A stretch of DNA of 57,216 nt from Pseudoselenomonas ruminantium (GTDB lineage: Bacteria; Bacillota; Negativicutes; Selenomonadales; Selenomonadaceae), in the NCBI RefSeq assembly GCF_900113715.1, contig NZ_FOQK01000022.1, forward strand, positions 1 to 57,216, given 5' to 3'. Positions within the stretch are counted from its first letter, which is position 1; each line of letters opens with the position of its first letter. The translations under genes were made by a program, and so were the position numbers. The notes below the pieces were generated by a model. That model was given only the letters and a program-made list of their open reading frames with translations. It did no database searches and was not told where the DNA came from. Positions 8,208 through 17,597 of the stretch are shown one piece after another.

Positions 8208-8351
8208 ATGTCAACTGGAAAAAGATATAGCAACGATTATAAAGTACAGGCCGTAAAACTCGCTATGGAAATCGGTCAGACTCAAGCAGCAAAGGAACTT
8301 GGCCTCTCAAAAAGTGCGGTAGGCACTTGGGGTAGAAACACGCAACTTTAG
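8208..8351 (+). pseudogene. IS3-type OrfA fragment
   Basis: 47 codons beginning MSTGKRYSNDYKVQAVKLA and containing QTQAAKELGLSKSAVGTW, the helix-turn-helix start of an IS3-family OrfA, then a frame break and stop after WGRNTQL. Neither the leucine zipper of OrfA nor any OrfB follows, so this is a decayed remnant. It differs in sequence from both IS3 elements at the window ends. Confidence 0.7.
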
Positions 8352-8390
8352 CTTAGGAAATACGAGATATAATCGCTGAGGATGATTGGA

Positions 8391-8621
8391 ATGATAATTA
8401 TGGTAAGAAACGTATCGGGGAAGCACTTTGTATATCCGATTGAATTTCAGTTCAATACAGCGTATGACCGGCGATTGAATGATTGGTTACATAGCTATTT
8501 ATACAAGAAAGGCTATGCACCTGATGTTGGTGGACGCTTACGAAAATTATATGAATCTGGCTGCATTCAATCAGAAGAAGATTTTAGGAGGGAGCTTAAT
8601 GTGTTACTTGGTGGTGAATAA
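8391..8621 (+). CDS. Small unknown protein
   Basis: About 76 residues (MIIMVRNVSGKHFVYPIEF...), no family recognised. It has an aromatic-rich N-terminal half and an acidic C-terminal helix (SEEDFRRELNVLLGGE). Starts at 8382, 8391 or 8400 are possible; GAGG at 8378-8381 best fits 8391. Its last 23 bases overlap the next gene (8599), which suggests translational coupling. Confidence 0.45.
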   Translation: MIIMVRNVSGKHFVYPIEFQFNTAYDRRLNDWLHSYLYKKGYAPDVGGRLRKLYESGCIQSEEDFRRELNVLLGGE

Positions 8622-8823
8622 TTTTGGTGAGCGTGGCAGTATTGCTGTCCAAATGCAGCATGGCCCTCGGCTTAGATCGCTGACGCACTATATTGAAGAG
8701 GTAAGAAAAGGTAAAGGAAGTCAAATTATAACCTTGAGCAATCCTGATGCGTATAAAGAGTATGCTCCTTATGATATATGCTCTGATGAAGCAGAATTTG
8801 TGCAAAAGGTTTTGTCAATGTGA
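8599..8823 (+). CDS. Small conserved-looking protein
   Basis: 74 residues beginning MCYLVVNNFGERGSIAVQMQ; it resembles a short Firmicute family of unknown function whose members begin MCYxVxKxFxxxGxIAL and contain ITLSNPDAYKEYAPY-like central residues. The start at 8599 is set by TAGGAGGG 6-8 bases upstream; the longer frame from 8479 is not needed. Followed by a clear terminator at 8890-8920. Function unknown. Confidence 0.55.
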   Translation: MCYLVVNNFGERGSIAVQMQHGPRLRSLTHYIEEVRKGKGSQIITLSNPDAYKEYAPYDICSDEAEFVQKVLSM

Positions 8824-8889
8824 AGGAAATAGGATGTATTATTAGACAGGGGAATATATAAGATATAGTTCGATACATAGAGGAAACAG

Positions 8890-8920
8890 CCGATTCTGTG
8901 ATAGAATCGGTTTTTTTTTT
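8890..8920 (+). terminator. Rho-independent terminator
   Basis: CCGATTCT pairs with AGAATCGG over a 5-base loop and is followed by ten T. It ends the 8391-8823 transcript. Confidence 0.9.
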
Positions 8921-9048
8921 GTAAAAAATTTGATGAATGATAAAACGACGTGAGATGTCATAGTGATGCGGTATCATCAGGATACAAAGATGGCACCTGC
9001 TAAAAATTGGCAGGATGTCTGCTGGAAGTTTGTAAGGAGGAGATTTGT

Positions 9049-9465
9049 ATGATTTGGAATTTTGTCATTGGTGGTGTAGCTGGTTGGGTGTTGGCAAATT
9101 TGCTGGAAGAGGATAAGCCAGCGGAAAAAGTTGAGGTTACCTCGGAGCAGGCTTTGGAGGTGTTGATACAGGATATCCGCGAGGAAGCAGAATGCGCGAT
9201 GGATGCATGCACGACGGATGAGGAGTGTGAGCTGGTCTATGCACAGGTAAAAGAGTCGGTGCAAAAGCTCCAGCTTACGCTGCAGGAAAAGGGCGAAGAA
9301 ATCATTGCTGATTTGCGGACGCAGACTGCGGATGTTCCCAGTAAGGAAGAAGTGGCAGATTCCGTGGATAGCAGGGTGCAGGGGTTCAAAGAGAAGATGG
9401 AGAATTTATCGGAGGCATTGGATCAGGCGCTTTCCGATTTGAATCCTAAAGCGGCAAAAGCTTGA
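9049..9465 (+). CDS. Membrane-anchored coiled-coil protein, copy 2 of a duplicated pair
   Basis: 138 residues, paralogue of 6215-6631: same anchor (MIWNFVIGGVAGWVLANL), same central helices (SEQALEVLIQDIREEAE) and the shared block VQKLQLTLQEKGEEIIADL, with most differences being conservative. ATG 9049 follows AAGGAGGAGATTTGT; the upstream ATG at 9007 would add 14 unrelated residues and is rejected. Higher GC than copy 1, so the two copies have drifted in base use. Function unknown. Confidence 0.6.
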   Translation: MIWNFVIGGVAGWVLANLLEEDKPAEKVEVTSEQALEVLIQDIREEAECAMDACTTDEECELVYAQVKESVQKLQLTLQEKGEEIIADLRTQTADVPSKEEVADSVDSRVQGFKEKMENLSEALDQALSDLNPKAAKA

Positions 9466-9488
9466 TAACTTATAGTAGTTTCGCAATT

Positions 9489-9517
9489 CAGCACAGGCGG
9501 ATATAGCGTCTGTGCTG
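9489..9517 (+). terminator. Hairpin after copy 2 of the duplicated gene
   Basis: CAGCACAG pairs with CTGTGCTG across a 13-base loop, then TTGTTG. Related in sequence to the hairpin at 6657-6684, showing that the duplicated unit includes the 3' flank. Confidence 0.6.
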
Positions 9518-9586
9518 TTGTTGCGATTGTGCTTTGGCGGTATGAGGAATTGATGGCGAGGTTACGAGGGAGTCTGAGAATAGTGA

Positions 9587-11068
9587 ATGGACGCTAAGAA
9601 AAGGTGTTTTTATTACAATGCCATAGAAGATGATTGGCAGGAAGAGCCGTGTATACCGGGCGCTTTGGAAGATCGTCTGAAGGAACTACGGATAGATGAC
9701 CAGCGATTTTCTTACATTTATTTGCCTTTGCGCTGGAGTGTGGAGATGCTTCCTGATAGAACGGTGGAGCTTGTTTTGCATAGCCAGCGCGTGACTTTGG
9801 AAGACAATGTGATTACGGAGGTTATGGATAAGGAGTGGACGATTGCCTGCGATATTGACCATGGCAGTGTACAGGGCTGGCCCGTGTCGATTGTAGAAAA
9901 TACGGTAAGAAACTGGCGCAATGGGTATGTTTGTGGAGGTAATATCACGTTTCCGGAATTGCTAGCTGCAAAGTATGTGGATATTCCCGCGATGGTTATC
10001 GATATAGCCATTGGATATTTGCAGGAGATTGCTGAGGGGAAATATGGATTTCGTCCCAGTTATTTAGGAGAGGCGCATGGCTTGCTGCATTTGTTTGCTT
10101 ATTGTGAATGCACGTTAGATCCTTCGCTTTATTTGTTGAAAGATGTTTTGGGACAGGCTGCTTATGAGGCGATAAAGGAACAAGGCGGCTTTGATGTTTA
10201 TCGGGAATTGTGCAGATTTTTGTCCATAGAAAATCCGCCTCCCAGTCTGCGCAAGGCCTATGTGAGAAATCCCGAAAGCATATTGGTATATGTTTTCCTT
10301 CAGCAATGCGGCTTTACGGATATCAATATCATCCGGCGGTTTTTCTATCGGGAAGAGATTTTTGGTTATCGGCTGCTGGATATGCGCTACGATACTATCA
10401 CAGAGGTGCTGAGTTTTAGTGGGGCGGGAGCCTATGAAATACGTAGTTTTCAACGTTTTTGCCGCTGGCTGCTGCGCCATCGTTCGGAAAAAGCCATTGC
10501 CCCGCGTGTGCTTAGGTGGTGTAATGACAACCTTAGCTATGCCGCAATGGATACGCTGAGAATGTTCATCGAAGCTGGGCTGGAATATCATGAAGATTTG
10601 ATCGCTCGGGCTGTTTATCGCCGTCTGCTCAATGAAGGGCTTACCCAGGAAGTCCATGATGCACTGGTCGATGAATTGTTTGCCGAGCATCCGGAGATTG
10701 TAAATCGTTATAGAGATGCTGGGACGCCTTTTGAACGTAAGAATGCGGTATATGAATATAAGGACAAGGAATTGGCCTTGGAAACAGAACTCGGTGAATA
10801 TACATTCCGGTTGCCCAAGGATACAAATGAATTACGTAAATGGGGCAATGTATTTCATAATTGTGTCGCCAGCTATGATTCAGCGGTTATATCCAGATGG
10901 TCTTTAATCGTCGCGATGAAAAAACAGGAAAAATACGTTGCTTGCATAGAGGTAAAACAAGGCCGGATTACGCAGGCATTGGGGCATTGCAATCAAAGAT
11001 TGCCAGCAGATTATTGTACAGTGATTGCAGAATGGGCAAAAGAGAATAAGATTTTCTGCAGACGGTGA
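9587..11068 (+). CDS. PcfJ-domain protein
   Basis: 493 residues. The C-terminal 80 residues match the PcfJ-like domain: ELRKWGNVFHNCV (about 415-427), SYDSAV, an IVAMKK strand and ACIEVKQGRITQALGHCNQ. PcfJ is named from the conjugative plasmid pCF10; its biochemical function is unknown. The first 400 residues are mostly helical and resemble the middle region of other chromosomal PcfJ proteins, without catalytic motifs I can name. No conjugation or relaxase genes are nearby. It ends 16 bases before the FtsZ-like gene, so the two likely form an operon. Confidence 0.7.
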   Translation: MDAKKRCFYYNAIEDDWQEEPCIPGALEDRLKELRIDDQRFSYIYLPLRWSVEMLPDRTVELVLHSQRVTLEDNVITEVMDKEWTIACDIDHGSVQGWPVSIVENTVRNWRNGYVCGGNITFPELLAAKYVDIPAMVIDIAIGYLQEIAEGKYGFRPSYLGEAHGLLHLFAYCECTLDPSLYLLKDVLGQAAYEAIKEQGGFDVYRELCRFLSIENPPPSLRKAYVRNPESILVYVFLQQCGFTDINIIRRFFYREEIFGYRLLDMRYDTITEVLSFSGAGAYEIRSFQRFCRWLLRHRSEKAIAPRVLRWCNDNLSYAAMDTLRMFIEAGLEYHEDLIARAVYRRLLNEGLTQEVHDALVDELFAEHPEIVNRYRDAGTPFERKNAVYEYKDKELALETELGEYTFRLPKDTNELRKWGNVFHNCVASYDSAVISRWSLIVAMKKQEKYVACIEVKQGRITQALGHCNQRLPADYCTVIAEWAKENKIFCRR

Positions 11069-11084
11069 TTGAGGAGAAGTAAAA

Positions 11085-11918
11085 ATGTTCGAGTTAGCTG
11101 AAAATATGAATGAAGAATTGTGTAATCTCAGAGTGGCTTTTATTGGTAAAACCGCTGAGATGTGGAATCAGCAAGGATTTGCTGAAGAATTTAAGTTGCT
11201 AGAGGGAGACCCATTAGATTATTCCTCATGGAGGAGTGTAGATATTGGCTTTTTGCTTGTTGATGGCAGGGCGATGGAAGATGTAAATCATCTAAAAAAA
11301 GCGGTAGAAGCTGCTGCAGATACGTGTGTATCAGTGTTCATACCAATATTGATTTCTGAAGAAAAGATAGAAGTACCAGCACCATTGTTGACTATGAATC
11401 CTGAAAAATATGAAGGAGAATCTGATATTTACAAGAATATATACTATGCTATTAAAGCTATATATGATGTTGTGTGTATTCCAGGATTGGTAAATCTTGA
11501 TTTGTGTGATATCAAAACAGTTTGTAAGGATAAAAAGAATTTATTGTTAGCGACAGGGGAAGCTAAGGGTGAAGGCGCAAGTATGAGTGCTGTTATGGAG
11601 GCTATAAATAAACTGACTAAACAGCATGAAAAAGCGCAAAGTGTAGGTAAAGATGTTCTGTTGAATGTTACTGGCAGCGAAGCCAACATTAGCATGTATG
11701 AAATTCAAGAAGCTAGTGAAGCAATATACAATTGGATGGAGAATAAGCAGGCAACGATTATTTGGGGCGCATCTATTGATGATTCGATGGAGGATATGAT
11801 TCGAGTGTCTGTTTTGATGGGGGAATCAAGATGCGTGAGGCATAACTATTATGTTGACAAGTCAAAATCTGACTTGTCAATCTCGCCCGCTTTAAGTGTA
11901 GGAATAAATATTCGATAA
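11085..11918 (+). CDS. FtsZ-like protein with intact T7 loop but no GTP-binding signature
   Basis: 277 residues. Residues about 118-245 align by eye with the second half of FtsZ: IPGLVNLDLCDIKTV (T7 synergy loop; N137, D139, D142 match the catalytic NxDxxD), then LLLATGEAKGEGASMSAVMEAI, VLLNVTGSEANISMYEIQEA and IIWGASIDDSMEDMIRVSV. The N-terminal half is about 70 residues shorter than in FtsZ; the glycine-rich T1 loop is missing, and the position of the tubulin signature GGGTGTG reads VDGRAMEDVNHL. The C-terminal FtsZ tail peptide is absent. It is therefore unlikely to bind GTP normally, yet could dock its T7 loop onto a neighbouring FtsZ subunit and cap or activate it (inference). Good ribosome site (GAGGAG). 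AT-rich; downstream of the PcfJ gene. Confidence 0.75.
   Translation: MFELAENMNEELCNLRVAFIGKTAEMWNQQGFAEEFKLLEGDPLDYSSWRSVDIGFLLVDGRAMEDVNHLKKAVEAAADTCVSVFIPILISEEKIEVPAPLLTMNPEKYEGESDIYKNIYYAIKAIYDVVCIPGLVNLDLCDIKTVCKDKKNLLLATGEAKGEGASMSAVMEAINKLTKQHEKAQSVGKDVLLNVTGSEANISMYEIQEASEAIYNWMENKQATIIWGASIDDSMEDMIRVSVLMGESRCVRHNYYVDKSKSDLSISPALSVGINIR
11854..11880. repeat. Two copies of the TTGACNNGTCAA palindrome forming a hairpin
   Basis: TTGACAAGTCAA at 11854-11865 and CTGACTTGTCAA at 11869-11880. Together TTGACAAGTCA and TGACTTGTCAA form an 11-bp perfect inverted repeat with a 5-base loop, inside the last codons of the FtsZ-like gene (VDKSKSDLS). Other copies of the motif are listed in the findings. 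Confidence 0.8.
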
Positions 11919-12004
11919 CTTTGTGATAATCGACGTAAAATAAGCTGGAAAATGTGATTTTCGGGCGCTGGACGCGAAGAATTTTGTGATGGACAGATAA
12001 AAAG

Positions 12005-12034
12005 GGCCGGGCTATCGATGCGGATAGCCCGGCC
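12005..12034. terminator. Bidirectional terminator
   Basis: GGCCGGGCTATC pairs with GATAGCCCGGCC over a 6-base loop, flanked by AAA and TTTT. It lies between the FtsZ-like gene (+) and the convergent AGCS symporter (-). Confidence 0.9.
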
Positions 12035-12049
12035 TTTTCGTATGCGGTA

Positions 12050-13468
<1,419 letters not shown>

Positions 13469-13594
13469 GAATATACCTCTTTTCCAATAAAATAAGCCTT
13501 TTGTTCCTACCACAAAGAGAGCACACGTCACACATGTACCGGATAGTTGCAAAAGGCGTCGTTGCCCTAAAGATATAATAAAAATTACATATCT

Positions 13595-13624
13595 ATTATA
13601 GCGTTTTGGATTAGTAGCTGTCAA
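13595..13624 (-). promoter_or_regulatory. Promoter of the AGCS symporter gene
   Basis: On the minus strand TTGACA (13624-13619) and TATAAT (13600-13595) are both consensus, with an 18-base spacer. The leader of about 120 bases contains GCCTTTTG and CAAAAGGC far apart, which could close a structured 5' end; no known riboswitch is recognised. Confidence 0.8.
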
Positions 13625-13647
13625 GTTTGTGTTAGTTTGTATACCAA

Positions 13648-13677
13648 AACAGCTCCGCAGGATTGTGCGGAGCTGTT
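13648..13677. terminator. Terminator after the carboxyltransferase gene
   Basis: AACAGCTCCGCA pairs with TGCGGAGCTGTT over a 6-base loop. On the minus strand it is followed by TTTT, so it terminates the 13709-15097 transcript just before the symporter promoter. Confidence 0.8.
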
Positions 13678-13708
13678 GACTTATGAGATAACAGGAGATT
13701 TCGTGTTA

Positions 13709-15097
13709 TCAAGCTTTTTTGTAAGCCGTGATCTTCTGGTAATGGTTCTGGAAGAACTCTTCGGCAACCTGCGGGAACAGGGCATAGGAGAGTACATCCT
13801 CTTCGGACGGATTCAGATAGCCTTTTTCCTTGAGCTCGGCTTCGAACTCAGCGAAGGTCTTGGCTTTAGCGTCCTCGATCGAGCAATCCTCGATGATGTC
13901 TTCTGGTGCGATGCCCAGCGTCTTCGTGAGGAAGTCGCGATCGATAGCGACCGGCGTACGGCCAAATTTACCACGGGCGAGGTCTTTGAATTCTTTCGGA
14001 ACCATCTTATAGCGCTCGCCGCTCATGACGTTAAAGGTTGCCATCGTGCCGACAATCTGCGAGGACGGCGTGACGAGCGGCGGGTAGCCGAGGTCTTTGC
14101 GGACGCGCGGCATCTCATCGAGCAGATCCTGATATTTGTCTTCCATGCCGGCTTCTTTGAGCTGGTTGGCGAGGTTCGAGAGCATGCCGCCCGGAATCTG
14201 GAAGTCGAGGACGTTCGGGTTAATATCGAAATAGCCTTTGAGGTTGAATTCGTTGATGATGCGTTTCTTGACACTGAGGAAGTGCTTGGAAATCGGCGTG
14301 AGTTTCTGGACGTCGATGCCCGTATCGTATTCCGTGCCCTCAAGTGCGCGGACCATCGTTTCCGTGCATGGCTGGGACGTGTCCGAGGAGAACGGAGCAA
14401 GGGCCGTATCGATGATGTCGACACCGGCTTCGATGGCTTTGAGGTAGGTTGCATGGCCGAAACCGGACGTGCAGTGCGTGTGGAGCTCGACCGGGATGTC
14501 AAGCGCAGCCTTGAGCTTCTTGACGAGGTCTTCGGCTACATACGGCTTGAGCAGGCCGGACATATCTTTGATGCAGACGGAGTGGCAGCCCATATCCTGC
14601 AGCTCTTTAGCCAGCTCGACGAATTTTTCGTTTGTATGGACCGGGCTGATGGTATAGACGAGACAGCCCTGGACTTCCGGCTTCTCCGGGCAGTTGAGCG
14701 CTGCATTGATGGCAACTTTGAGGTTGCGGACGTCGTTCAAGGCATCGAAGATGCGGAATACGCCGACACCGTGCTGGGATGCCTTCTGAACGAATTTTTC
14801 TACGACATCGTTGGAGTAGTGATTATAGCCCAGGAGATTCTGGCCGCGCAGCAGCATCTGGATCGGGGTGTTGAGATTGGCCTTCAAGGTGTCGAGCCGC
14901 TCCCAAGGATCTTCGCCGAGGAAACGCAGGCAGGTATCGAACGTTGCACCGCCCCAGGCTTCGAGTGCCTTGTAACCTACCGCGTCAAGGGCCTCAAGCT
15001 GTGGGAGCATATCTTCGATACGCATGCGCGTTGCGCACAAGGACTGATGACCGTCACGCAGGACCGTCTCCATAATCTGAACTGGTTTCTTTGCCAT
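13709..15097 (-). CDS. oadA: Oxaloacetate decarboxylase alpha / pyruvate carboxylase subunit B-type carboxyltransferase
   Basis: 462 residues. The enzyme moves a carboxyl group between a biotin carrier and pyruvate/oxaloacetate. The N-terminal HMGL-like barrel begins ETVLRDGHQSLCATRM, with the metal-binding HTHCTSG and the lysine motif SVCIKDMSG; the C-terminal conserved domain (VGTMATFNVMSGERYKMV) follows. It ends at the position where longer OadA proteins continue into a biotinyl domain (no MKM motif), so a separate biotin carrier is required; none is in the window. ATG 15097 follows AGGAGAG by 9 bases; a GTG at 15106 is less likely. Transcribed from its own promoter (15247-15275). Decarboxylase and carboxylase roles cannot be separated here. 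Confidence 0.9.
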   Translation of the reverse strand: MAKKPVQIMETVLRDGHQSLCATRMRIEDMLPQLEALDAVGYKALEAWGGATFDTCLRFLGEDPWERLDTLKANLNTPIQMLLRGQNLLGYNHYSNDVVEKFVQKASQHGVGVFRIFDALNDVRNLKVAINAALNCPEKPEVQGCLVYTISPVHTNEKFVELAKELQDMGCHSVCIKDMSGLLKPYVAEDLVKKLKAALDIPVELHTHCTSGFGHATYLKAIEAGVDIIDTALAPFSSDTSQPCTETMVRALEGTEYDTGIDVQKLTPISKHFLSVKKRIINEFNLKGYFDINPNVLDFQIPGGMLSNLANQLKEAGMEDKYQDLLDEMPRVRKDLGYPPLVTPSSQIVGTMATFNVMSGERYKMVPKEFKDLARGKFGRTPVAIDRDFLTKTLGIAPEDIIEDCSIEDAKAKTFAEFEAELKEKGYLNPSEEDVLSYALFPQVAEEFFQNHYQKITAYKKA

Positions 15098-15246
15098 AAT
15101 CAACACTCTCCTCTAAATTATTGATACATAACTATCGATTATTGATGTTATGGTATCGAAAGGCCTGGTTTTTGTTTTTGTATTGCAGATGAAGCCTTGA
15201 TAGCATTGGCTTGCAAGACTGTCTGCACATTTAATATCACAAGAAT

Positions 15247-15275
15247 AGTATAGGTACTAAAAAGTTCTTTGTCAA
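15247..15275 (-). promoter_or_regulatory. Promoter of the OadA-type gene
   Basis: On the minus strand TTGACA (15275-15270), 17 bases, TATACT (15252-15247). This leaves a leader of about 145 bases. The rest of the 377-base gap to the gene at 15475 is AT-rich and shows no gene. Confidence 0.8.
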
Positions 15276-15474
15276 TGGAAAATGTGATTCTTTTCTCAAA
15301 CTATAACTAATTTGAATTATAGTCTTGGTTTATCGTGCAATAGTTTATTTTAAGGTTTGTTTTTGCGGTTCGGAAGGGCTGCGGATTCTTTGCTGGACAA
15401 AACGGGCAAATCTGCGGTACTATGTTACGTAGATTGCATTTATATAATATTAAAGTGGATAGGAAGACGGATTG

Positions 15475-16107
15475 ATGGATGATCGTGTATCAAAACTGCA
15501 TATGATGGTTGTGGTTCTGCTGGTGATGGCAGTGATTGGCGCAGTGGGATTTTTCAGCGTAGTGGAATATTCCAAGCAGCAGCTTCTGACTGACAGCCTT
15601 GCGAAGGGCAAGGCCATGCTGGCGGAGCAGGATTACCAGTCGGCCCGTGTGTATCTGTCTATGTTTGAAGAAAAGGGAAAGACGGAGCTCGGGTATAATC
15701 TCTATGGTTTTACGGCGGCGATGCTTGCCTACCGGACGTATCTGGGAACTGGCGACATCAATCAGCTGCAAGTGGCCAGTGATTATCTTGCACAGATCAA
15801 TATGGGGAATCTGGCGGGCTATGCGGGCAAGGCGCAGGAGCTGAAAGCGAAGGTCGATGACTGCCTGGCCTCCTATCAGGAGCAGGTGGAGGCACAGCAG
15901 CAGGCTGAGGCCGCAGCGGCAGCGGCTGAGGAAGAGAAAAAGGCACCCAAAGCCGAGGCCAGAACGGAAAAGGCAGCCCGCGCGGCAGAGGAGAAGACTG
16001 CAGCACCGAAAGAAGCGGCGGCAAAGTCAAAAGCGGCGCCAGCGCCGAAAGCAGCTGCGGCACCACCGCCGAAGGCCGCGGCACCAGCTGGCAAGGACAA
16101 AAAATAA
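15475..16107 (+). CDS. Membrane-anchored protein with Ala/Lys/Pro-rich tail
   Basis: 210 residues. A single N-terminal membrane span (MMVVVLLVMAVIGAVGFFSVV) is followed by a helical, possibly TPR-like domain (residues 38-130; SLAKGKAMLAEQDYQSARVYL) and a low-complexity C-terminal tail rich in Ala, Lys, Glu and Pro. In a diderm such a tail could reach across the periplasm, as in TolA or TonB linkers, but there is no C-terminal TonB-like domain. No family is recognised. ATG 15475 is preferred to the TTG at 15472. A terminator follows at 16127-16154. Confidence 0.6.
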   Translation: MDDRVSKLHMMVVVLLVMAVIGAVGFFSVVEYSKQQLLTDSLAKGKAMLAEQDYQSARVYLSMFEEKGKTELGYNLYGFTAAMLAYRTYLGTGDINQLQVASDYLAQINMGNLAGYAGKAQELKAKVDDCLASYQEQVEAQQQAEAAAAAAEEEKKAPKAEARTEKAARAAEEKTAAPKEAAAKSKAAPAPKAAAAPPPKAAAPAGKDKK

Positions 16108-16126
16108 CGAAAACAGATAGAAGGAA

Positions 16127-16154
16127 AACAGTGCTTGCAGGAGCACTGTTTTTT
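16127..16154 (+). terminator. Rho-independent terminator
   Basis: AACAGTGCT pairs with AGCACTGTT over a 6-base loop, followed by TTTT. It ends the 15475-16107 transcript. Confidence 0.9.
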
Positions 16155-16232
16155 ATATTTATGCAGAAATGCTTGCATTTTTTTGCAAATAAGGTATGAT
16201 AGATAAGTATGATTCAAGAAAGAAGGAAGCGA

Positions 16233-17597
16233 ATGGAACGGACAACGGAATTCGGGGCAGAAATAAGTAAAGGGTATTCCTGGAAGACAAAGCTGAAATT
16301 CCTGCTTTGCTCAGGCTTTGGCTGCTTTATGTTTCTGTTTCCTCTCAACAACTCAGACAGTGATTTCAACACGGTGCTCAGCGTATTGACTGAGATGCTG
16401 GATAAGGCCGTGCAGGTAAATCTGCCCTGGCTGCTTACTGTGATCGTGGTGGTTTCGGCGCTCGGGGCGCTGATGGGGCTGTTTTGGCGGCCGGCGGCAA
16501 TCCGCAAGATAGACTGGCTGGCCGATTTGCTGTTCGTGTCGCGGCCCTATGCCGTGACGCGCTTGGTCGCCCTGTTTGTCACGCTTTGCGTGGCTTTGGG
16601 GGCAGGGCCGGAAATCGTGCGCAGTGATGATGTGGGCGGCAGCATGGTGTCGCTGTCACAGACCTTGATTGCGATTGCGGTAACGCTGAGCTTTGTTTTG
16701 CCGTTCTTGACCGATTGCGGCATCATGGAGTTTACAGGCATATTATTGAAACCTCTGATCCGTCCCTTGTTCCGCGTGCCGGGGCGGGCATCGGTGGACC
16801 TCATTGCCTCATGGCTGGCCTCTTCGAATACGGCTGTGTTGATTACGGGGAACCAGTATCAGAGTGGTTTTTACAGCAAGCGCGAAGCGGCGTCGATCAT
16901 GACGAATTTCTCGCTCGTATCGATACCTTTTTGCATGGTCGTGGCAGAGACCTTGCATGTGACGCAGCATTTCCTGCTGCTCTATGCATCGGTCACGGCG
17001 ATTGGCCTCTTGCTGGCTGCTATTGGCGTGCGTATCCGGCCGCTGTCAGCTATTCCTGACAGTTATTGTGGGGAGAAGAAAATCAACGAAGAAGTGCCGC
17101 CCGATGTTTCGCTTTGGCGCTGGGCCTGGGCGGCAGCGCTGAATCGTGCCGAGAGATTCAATCTGCGCGTGGCACTCGATGCAGCCGTCAAGATGACAAT
17201 CGGAATCATCCTGGATCTTATCCCGATTGTCATTGCCTGGGGCACGATCGGTACCTTGCTGGTCAATGAAACGGCCATCATGCAGTGGATTTCCTATCCG
17301 ATGGGCCTGTATCTGAGTCTTTTTGGTGTCGAGGGCGCTTTCCAGATTGCGCCGGCGACGCTGGTGGGCTTTATCGATATGTTCATCCCGGCTTTGATTA
17401 CGAGCCAGGATTTGCCAGCTGCTACGCGGTTCCTCGTTGCTGGTTTGTCGCTCGTGCAGATCATCTATCTGACCGAGGTCGGCAGTATCATCGTCAAATC
17501 CGGCGTCGGGCTGGATTTCAAGCGCCTGTTTATCATCTTTTTGGAGCGCACGATCATTGCCATTCCGCTGCTGGTGCTGGTATCGCATTTGCTTTGA
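16233..17597 (+). CDS. YjiH-family membrane protein (nucleoside-recognition/GATE domain)
   Basis: 454 residues with about ten membrane spans. The central part (FTGILLKPLIRPLFRVPGRA, then LIASWLASSNTAVLITG and QYQSGFYSKREAASIMTNFS) is typical of the YjiH family, which carries a GATE (nucleoside recognition) domain; the transported substrate is not established. A second half with similar segments (GTLLVNETAIMQW, LVGFIDMFIPALI) supports a duplicated fold. ATG 16233 is preferred because AAGGAAG lies just upstream; ATG 16209 lacks a ribosome site. The stop codon lies within a TTGACCGGTCAA palindrome, and a terminator follows. Confidence 0.8.
   Translation: MERTTEFGAEISKGYSWKTKLKFLLCSGFGCFMFLFPLNNSDSDFNTVLSVLTEMLDKAVQVNLPWLLTVIVVVSALGALMGLFWRPAAIRKIDWLADLLFVSRPYAVTRLVALFVTLCVALGAGPEIVRSDDVGGSMVSLSQTLIAIAVTLSFVLPFLTDCGIMEFTGILLKPLIRPLFRVPGRASVDLIASWLASSNTAVLITGNQYQSGFYSKREAASIMTNFSLVSIPFCMVVAETLHVTQHFLLLYASVTAIGLLLAAIGVRIRPLSAIPDSYCGEKKINEEVPPDVSLWRWAWAAALNRAERFNLRVALDAAVKMTIGIILDLIPIVIAWGTIGTLLVNETAIMQWISYPMGLYLSLFGVEGAFQIAPATLVGFIDMFIPALITSQDLPAATRFLVAGLSLVQIIYLTEVGSIIVKSGVGLDFKRLFIIFLERTIIAIPLLVLVSHLL

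Noticed and set aside
11085-11918. True FtsZ or TubZ GTPase
   Set aside because: The tubulin signature and T1 glycine loop are missing, and the protein is about 100 residues too short.
13637-15124. Open frame of 495 codons on the plus strand
   Set aside because: Antisense to the OadA-type gene; it reads through the terminator and has no motif.
15900-16100. Tandem repeat array in the Ala/Lys-rich tail
   Set aside because: The GCG/GCA/AAA-rich stretch gives low-complexity protein sequence but no regular repeat unit.
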